Origin: Rhodobacterales bacterium RIFCSPHIGHO2_02_FULL_62_130
GTDB lineage: Bacteria; Pseudomonadota; Alphaproteobacteria; Rhodobacterales; Rhodobacteraceae
Direction: 5' to 3'
Length of the DNA: 64,000 bases
NCBI GenBank assembly: GCA_001828855.1
Contig: MHZT01000048.1
Span: 124,001-188,000, forward strand
Below the pieces are notes generated by a model. It ran no database searches. It had not been told where the DNA came from and saw nothing but the letters and a program-made list of their open reading frames with translations. The translations under genes were made by a program, and so were the position numbers. Within the stretch, counting starts at the first letter, position 1. Every line of letters begins with the position of its first letter. Below, one piece after another: positions 60,343 to 64,000 of the stretch.

Positions 60343-61215
60343 GTGACCATTGGCAAAGCGGGGGCGGAAAAGCGTCCCCTTCCGGCAGGGCTGCACTTTG
60401 TGGCGACGCCCATTGGGGCGGCCCGCGATATAACCCTGCGCGCGCTGGATATTCTGGCATCGGCCGATGTGCTGGCGGCGGAAGACACGCGCACCTTGCG
60501 GCATTTGATGGAGATCCACGGCATCCCCTTGGGCGACCGCCCGCTGGTGGCCTATCACGAACATAACAACGATCAGGCTTTGCCACGGTTGCTTGCGGCT
60601 ATGGAGCAGGGCAAATCGGTGGCCTATGCCTCGGAAGCAGGAACGCCACTGATTTCGGACCCCGGTTTCCAGTTGGGCCGGGCCGCCATTGCCGCAGGCC
60701 TGACCGTGCTGTCCGCCCCTGGCCCCTCGGCGGTGCTGTGCGCGCTGACGGTCTCGGGCCTGCCCAGCGACCGCTTCATGTTCGCCGGATTCGCGCCCGC
60801 TACGAAATCGGCGCGCCAAACCTTCCTGAAAGAACTGGCCCAAGTGCAGGCAACGCTGATCCTGTATGAAAGTCCGAAGCGTATTAACCAACTGTTAGAA
60901 GACTTGGTGCAATGTCTGGGCGAAGGCCGCTACGCTGCAGTGTGCAGGGAATTGACCAAGCGATTCGAGGAAGTGTCGCGCGGAACCTTGGGCGAATTGG
61001 CGGCGGCTTTTGCCGAGCGTGATGTTAAGGGCGAAATCGTCGTCCTGATTGATCGCGCGCCGGAACAGGTGGCAGATGCGGCAACGGTGGAACAGGCATT
61101 GGACAAGGCGATGGGGGAAATGACCATGAAAGATGCAGCAACGGCGGTGGCCGAAGCTTATGGTTTGCCGCGCCGCGAAGTCTATCAGCTTGCCTTGCAG
61201 CGGAGTGGGAAATGA
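60343..61215 (+). CDS. rsmI: 16S rRNA (cytidine1402-2'-O)-methyltransferase
   Basis: A 290-residue tetrapyrrole-methylase-fold enzyme: LHFVATPIGAARDITLRALDIL at the start, then SEAGTPLISDPG and LYESPKRI. The start is a GTG at 60343, supported by AAGGAGG eight bases upstream; the frame runs open further upstream only because of GC bias. It methylates C1402 of 16S rRNA. The stop overlaps the yraN start (ATGA). Confidence 0.94.
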   Translation: MTIGKAGAEKRPLPAGLHFVATPIGAARDITLRALDILASADVLAAEDTRTLRHLMEIHGIPLGDRPLVAYHEHNNDQALPRLLAAMEQGKSVAYASEAGTPLISDPGFQLGRAAIAAGLTVLSAPGPSAVLCALTVSGLPSDRFMFAGFAPATKSARQTFLKELAQVQATLILYESPKRINQLLEDLVQCLGEGRYAAVCRELTKRFEEVSRGTLGELAAAFAERDVKGEIVVLIDRAPEQVADAATVEQALDKAMGEMTMKDAATAVAEAYGLPRREVYQLALQRSGK

Positions 61216-61565
61216 GCGGGATCAGATCTTATCACGCGGGGCTTGCCGCCGAAGAGTCGGTGGCGCTTTACTACAGCCGCAGCGGACGTGCCGTGTGCGC
61301 GCGGCGGTGGCGCGGGCAATCCGGTGAAATTGATCTGATCGCGCGGGACGGGGCCGAGGTGATCTTTATCGAGGTGAAACAAAGTTCAACCCATGCGCGG
61401 GCGGCAGAACATCTGACCGAACGGCAGATGCGCCGGGTTTATAACGCTGCAACGGAATTTCTTGCGGGTGAACCGAATGGGCTTTCGACCGATGTGCGCT
61501 TTGACATCGCCTTGGTCGATGGGAGCGGTCAGATCGAAGTGCTGGAAAACGCTTACGCGGCCTGA
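61212..61565 (+). CDS. yraN: YraN family (UPF0102) endonuclease-like protein
   Basis: A 117-residue protein with the restriction-endonuclease-like core GEIDLIARDGAEVIFIEVK (Glu, Asp, Glu-X-Lys) and QMRRVYNAATEFLAG. The family is broadly conserved and usually adjacent to rsmI and lppC, as here. A role in DNA metabolism is suspected but unproved. ATGA coupling with rsmI. Confidence 0.92.
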   Translation: MSGIRSYHAGLAAEESVALYYSRSGRAVCARRWRGQSGEIDLIARDGAEVIFIEVKQSSTHARAAEHLTERQMRRVYNAATEFLAGEPNGLSTDVRFDIALVDGSGQIEVLENAYAA

Positions 61566-61624
61566 TCAATTGCATCCCGCCAACAGTTGCGCCATCAAGA
61601 GGCAAGTGATTTCGGGAGAGACAC

Positions 61625-62569
61625 ATGCCGCTTAAGGTAGCACTTCAGATGGACCCGATCGGGTTGGTCAATATCAACGGCGACAGCACGTTCCGGATTG
61701 CGCTGGAAGCGCAGGCGCGAGGGCATTCCCTGTTTTTCTATACGCCCGACAAACTGGCCTTTGTCGAAGGGCGCGTGATGGCGCGGGGGTTTCCGATCGA
61801 GTTGCGCCGTGAACCTGGCAATCACGTGACCTATGGCGAAGAGACCGAGGTTGATCTTGGCGAATTCGATGTGGTCTGGCTGCGGCAGGACCCGCCTTTC
61901 GACATGGGCTATATCACCACCACGCATTTGCTGGATATAATTCACCCCAAGACTCTGGTGGTCAACGATCCGTTCTGGGTGCGGAATTATCCCGAAAAAC
62001 TGTTGGTCTTGCGCTTTCCGCAGCTGACCCCGCCCACCGCGATTGCGCGGGATTTGCAGACGATCCGGGAATTCAAGGCGCGGCATGGCGATATCATCCT
62101 CAAGCCGCTTTACGGCAACGGCGGGGCTGGGGTGTTCCGGCTGGACCCGAATGACCGCAATCTGGCCAGCCTTTACGAGATGTTTACCGGCATGAACCGC
62201 GAGCCGATGATCGTGCAGAAGTTCCTGCCTGATGTGTCCAAGGGCGACAAGCGGGTGATTCTGGTGGATGGCGAAGCCGTCGGGGCGATCAACCGTGTGC
62301 CGCAGGCGGGGGAGACGCGGTCGAACATGCACGCGGGCGGGCGACCGGAGAAGATTGGCCTGACCCCTCGCGATCTTGAGATTTGCGCGACCATTGGTCC
62401 GGTTCTGAAAGAGAAAGGCCAGATTTTCGTCGGGATCGATGTGATCGGCGATTATCTCACCGAAATCAACGTCACCTCGCCCACGGGGATTCAAGAGTTG
62501 GAGCGGTTTGACGGCACCAACACGGCCGAACGTATCTGGCAGGTGATCGAGGCCAAGCGGGGGCAGTAG
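61625..62569 (+). CDS. gshB: Glutathione synthetase
   Basis: A 314-residue ATP-grasp ligase joining gamma-glutamylcysteine and glycine. It starts [20 protein letters not shown] and has [23 protein letters not shown], the glycine-rich ATP loop [14 protein letters not shown] near residue 157 and the metal-site Asp and Asn region [24 protein letters not shown] lies upstream of the ATG. Confidence 0.96.
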   Translation: MPLKVALQMDPIGLVNINGDSTFRIALEAQARGHSLFFYTPDKLAFVEGRVMARGFPIELRREPGNHVTYGEETEVDLGEFDVVWLRQDPPFDMGYITTTHLLDIIHPKTLVVNDPFWVRNYPEKLLVLRFPQLTPPTAIARDLQTIREFKARHGDIILKPLYGNGGAGVFRLDPNDRNLASLYEMFTGMNREPMIVQKFLPDVSKGDKRVILVDGEAVGAINRVPQAGETRSNMHAGGRPEKIGLTPRDLEICATIGPVLKEKGQIFVGIDVIGDYLTEINVTSPTGIQELERFDGTNTAERIWQVIEAKRGQ

Positions 62570-62602
62570 CGGCGACTTGTCGGCCAAGTTTTCGGCGCGG
62601 AA

Positions 62603-64000
62603 TCAGGATTTTGCCCCGACAGCCAGCCGATAGCTGACCGCTTCGGCGACATGTGGCAGGCGGACCTGTGCTGCGCCACCCAGATCGGCGATAGTGCGCG
62701 CCACGCGCAGCACGCGGTGATAGCCGCGTGCTGACAGGCCAAAACGCTCGGCCACCTTGGCAAGCAGGGCGCGGCCTTCGGGATCGGGGGCCGCTACCTC
62801 TTCCAGCAGCGCCCCCTCCATATCGGCATTCACGCGGGTGGCCGGATGCTGTGCAAAACGGGTGCTTTGCCGGGCGCGGGCGGCCTGAACCCGCGCGGCG
62901 ATGGTGGCAGAACTATCGCCCGAGGCAGGCAGATCAAGGTCGGTATAGGCCACGGGTGGCACCTCGACGCGCAGATCGAACCGGTCCATCAGCGGGCCAG
63001 AAATGCGGCCCAGATAATCCTCGCCGCAGACCGGCACCTTGGCACAGGCGCGGGCGGGGTCTGACATATAGCCGCATTTGCAGGGATTGGCGGCCGCCAC
63101 CAGCAAGAAGCGGCACGGATAACGGATATGGGCATTGGCGCGGGCGACCATGATTTCGCCCGTCTCTATCGGTTGGCGCAGGGTTTCCAGCACGGTGCGC
63201 GGAAATTCGGGGAATTCGTCCATGAACAACACGCCATTGTGCGCCAGCGAAATCTCTCCGGGTTTGGCACCCTTGCCACCGCCTACGATGGCGGCCATCG
63301 AGGCGGTGTGGTGGGGTTCCCGAAAGGGCCTTGTGCGGGAAATACCCCCTTCGGACAAAAGCCCCGCAAGCGAGTGAATCATCGATGTTTCAAGGGCTTC
63401 TTGCGCCGACAGTGGTGGCAAGATCCCCGGCAACCGGGCGGCGAGCATGGATTTTCCCGATCCGGGGCTTCCCACCATCAGCGCGTGGTGACGGCCTGCG
63501 GCGGCGATTTCCAGCGCGCGTTTGGCGCGTTCTTGTCCCTTCACCTCGCGCATGTCGCGGCCCAAAGGGGGGGCCAGAACCTCGCCTGCCTCGGCGGGGG
63601 TAATCGGGGCTTGGCCGGTGAAATGACGCACCACCTCGTCCAGCGATCCGGCGGCCAGCACCTGAGTTGCGCCGACCCAAGCCGCTTCGGCCCCGCAAGC
63701 GCGAGGGCAAAGCAGGGCGCGGTCTTCTTCGGCGGCGGCCATAGCGGCGGGCAGCGCGCCGATCACGGGAATCAGGCGTCCATCCAGCGACAGTTCACCA
63801 AGGGAAACCGTCGCCTCGACCTCATCTTTCGGGATGATTTGCAGCGCGGCCAGCAGCGCCAGCGCGATGGGCAGATCGAAATGCGAGCCTTCTTTGGGCA
63901 GATCCGCAGGCGAGAGGTTCACGGTGATCCGCTTGGCAGGCAGCGCGATCGACATCGCATTCATCGCCGCGCGAACCCGTTCCTTTGCTTCGGACACCGC
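62603..64000 (-). CDS. comM: ComM/YifB family Mg-chelatase-like AAA ATPase, partial (N-terminus outside window)
   Basis: About 465 C-terminal residues are visible. The frame enters at SEAKERVRAAMNAMSIALPA, so some 40 N-terminal residues lie beyond the edge. The N-terminal Lon-like domain is followed by the AAA core, with Walker A GSPGSGKSMLAARLPG, the HHTASMAAIVGGG insert and Walker B GVLFMDEFPEF. A Cys-rich insert (CKCGYMSDPARAC) precedes the C-terminal helical domain. ComM drives branch migration during recombination of imported DNA. Confidence 0.93.
   Translation of the reverse strand, partial: AVSEAKERVRAAMNAMSIALPAKRITVNLSPADLPKEGSHFDLPIALALLAALQIIPKDEVEATVSLGELSLDGRLIPVIGALPAAMAAAEEDRALLCPRACGAEAAWVGATQVLAAGSLDEVVRHFTGQAPITPAEAGEVLAPPLGRDMREVKGQERAKRALEIAAAGRHHALMVGSPGSGKSMLAARLPGILPPLSAQEALETSMIHSLAGLLSEGGISRTRPFREPHHTASMAAIVGGGKGAKPGEISLAHNGVLFMDEFPEFPRTVLETLRQPIETGEIMVARANAHIRYPCRFLLVAAANPCKCGYMSDPARACAKVPVCGEDYLGRISGPLMDRFDLRVEVPPVAYTDLDLPASGDSSATIAARVQAARARQSTRFAQHPATRVNADMEGALLEEVAAPDPEGRALLAKVAERFGLSARGYHRVLRVARTIADLGGAAQVRLPHVAEAVSYRLAVGAKS

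Noticed and set aside
1-64000. CRISPR array, rRNA or tRNA genes
   Set aside because: No regularly spaced repeats, no rRNA-like blocks and no tRNA T-loop/acceptor pattern were found in any intergenic stretch on either strand by eye.

Overview
The window is a GC-rich, densely packed chromosomal segment from an alphaproteobacterium, most likely a member of the Rhodobacterales. This is inferred from the FrcBCA-K sugar transporter set, the TIGR02186/TauE pair, the DmdC-like long acyl-CoA dehydrogenase, the fused MnhA-MnhB antiporter subunit and Rhodobacterales-type phage tail genes. Genes overlap by ATGA or TGATG at many junctions. No rRNA, tRNA, CRISPR array or integrase was found.

Layout. 1-7.6 kb (minus): a partial aldehyde dehydrogenase and deoC, preceded in transcription order by a six-gene Mrp/Mnh/Pha cation/proton antiporter operon. 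7.7-13.2 kb: a fructose-type ABC transporter operon (frcB-frcC-frcA-frcK, plus), divergent from a FucU-like mutarotase and a ROK repressor, with a perfect 21-bp palindrome between them. 13.2-16.8 kb: a family-25 glycosyltransferase, an EamA transporter and adenine deaminase.

16.8-25.5 kb: a prophage remnant holding only a tail-tip and fibre module. It starts abruptly six bases after the ade stop codon, with the first tail gene lacking its start. A D12-class DNA adenine methylase follows, and then an AT-richer two-gene unit (a 334-aa soluble protein and a 209-aa four-TM membrane protein). I read this unit as a divergent RexA/RexB-like phage-exclusion module, the most interesting system in the window.

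26-29.5 kb (plus): YbjN, proC, csaA, a D-2-hydroxyacid dehydrogenase and a sulfotransferase. 29.5-38.1 kb (minus): an acyl-CoA degradation cluster (acyl-CoA dehydrogenase, thiolase, bifunctional hydratase/3-hydroxyacyl-CoA dehydrogenase, GST, two cupins, an NTF2-like protein) headed by two tandem MerR regulators with palindromic sites. 38.2-40.9 kb: two thioesterases and the TIGR02186/TauE pair. 40.9-46.4 kb (minus): a nucleoside-type BMP/ABC uptake operon ending in purine nucleoside phosphorylase; together with adenine deaminase this suggests purine salvage. 46.5-51.1 kb: rimI-tsaB-nfuA, a 51-aa small protein, a DUF2867 protein, a universal stress protein, an aminotransferase and a VOC protein.

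51.4-54.7 kb: an uncharacterised two-TM protein, then a GIY-YIG nuclease gene wedged against the 3' end of trpS. It lies between direct repeats of the last eight trpS codons plus stop (26 of 27 bases identical), which looks like a homing-type insertion. A rhomboid-fold protein lacking the catalytic Ser and His follows. 54.7-64 kb: murJ, glnD, an LppC-like lipoprotein, rsmI, yraN, gshB and a partial comM. A dispersed intergenic repeat (core ATCTTGGCCCAAATACTCC or variants) occurs five times across the window.
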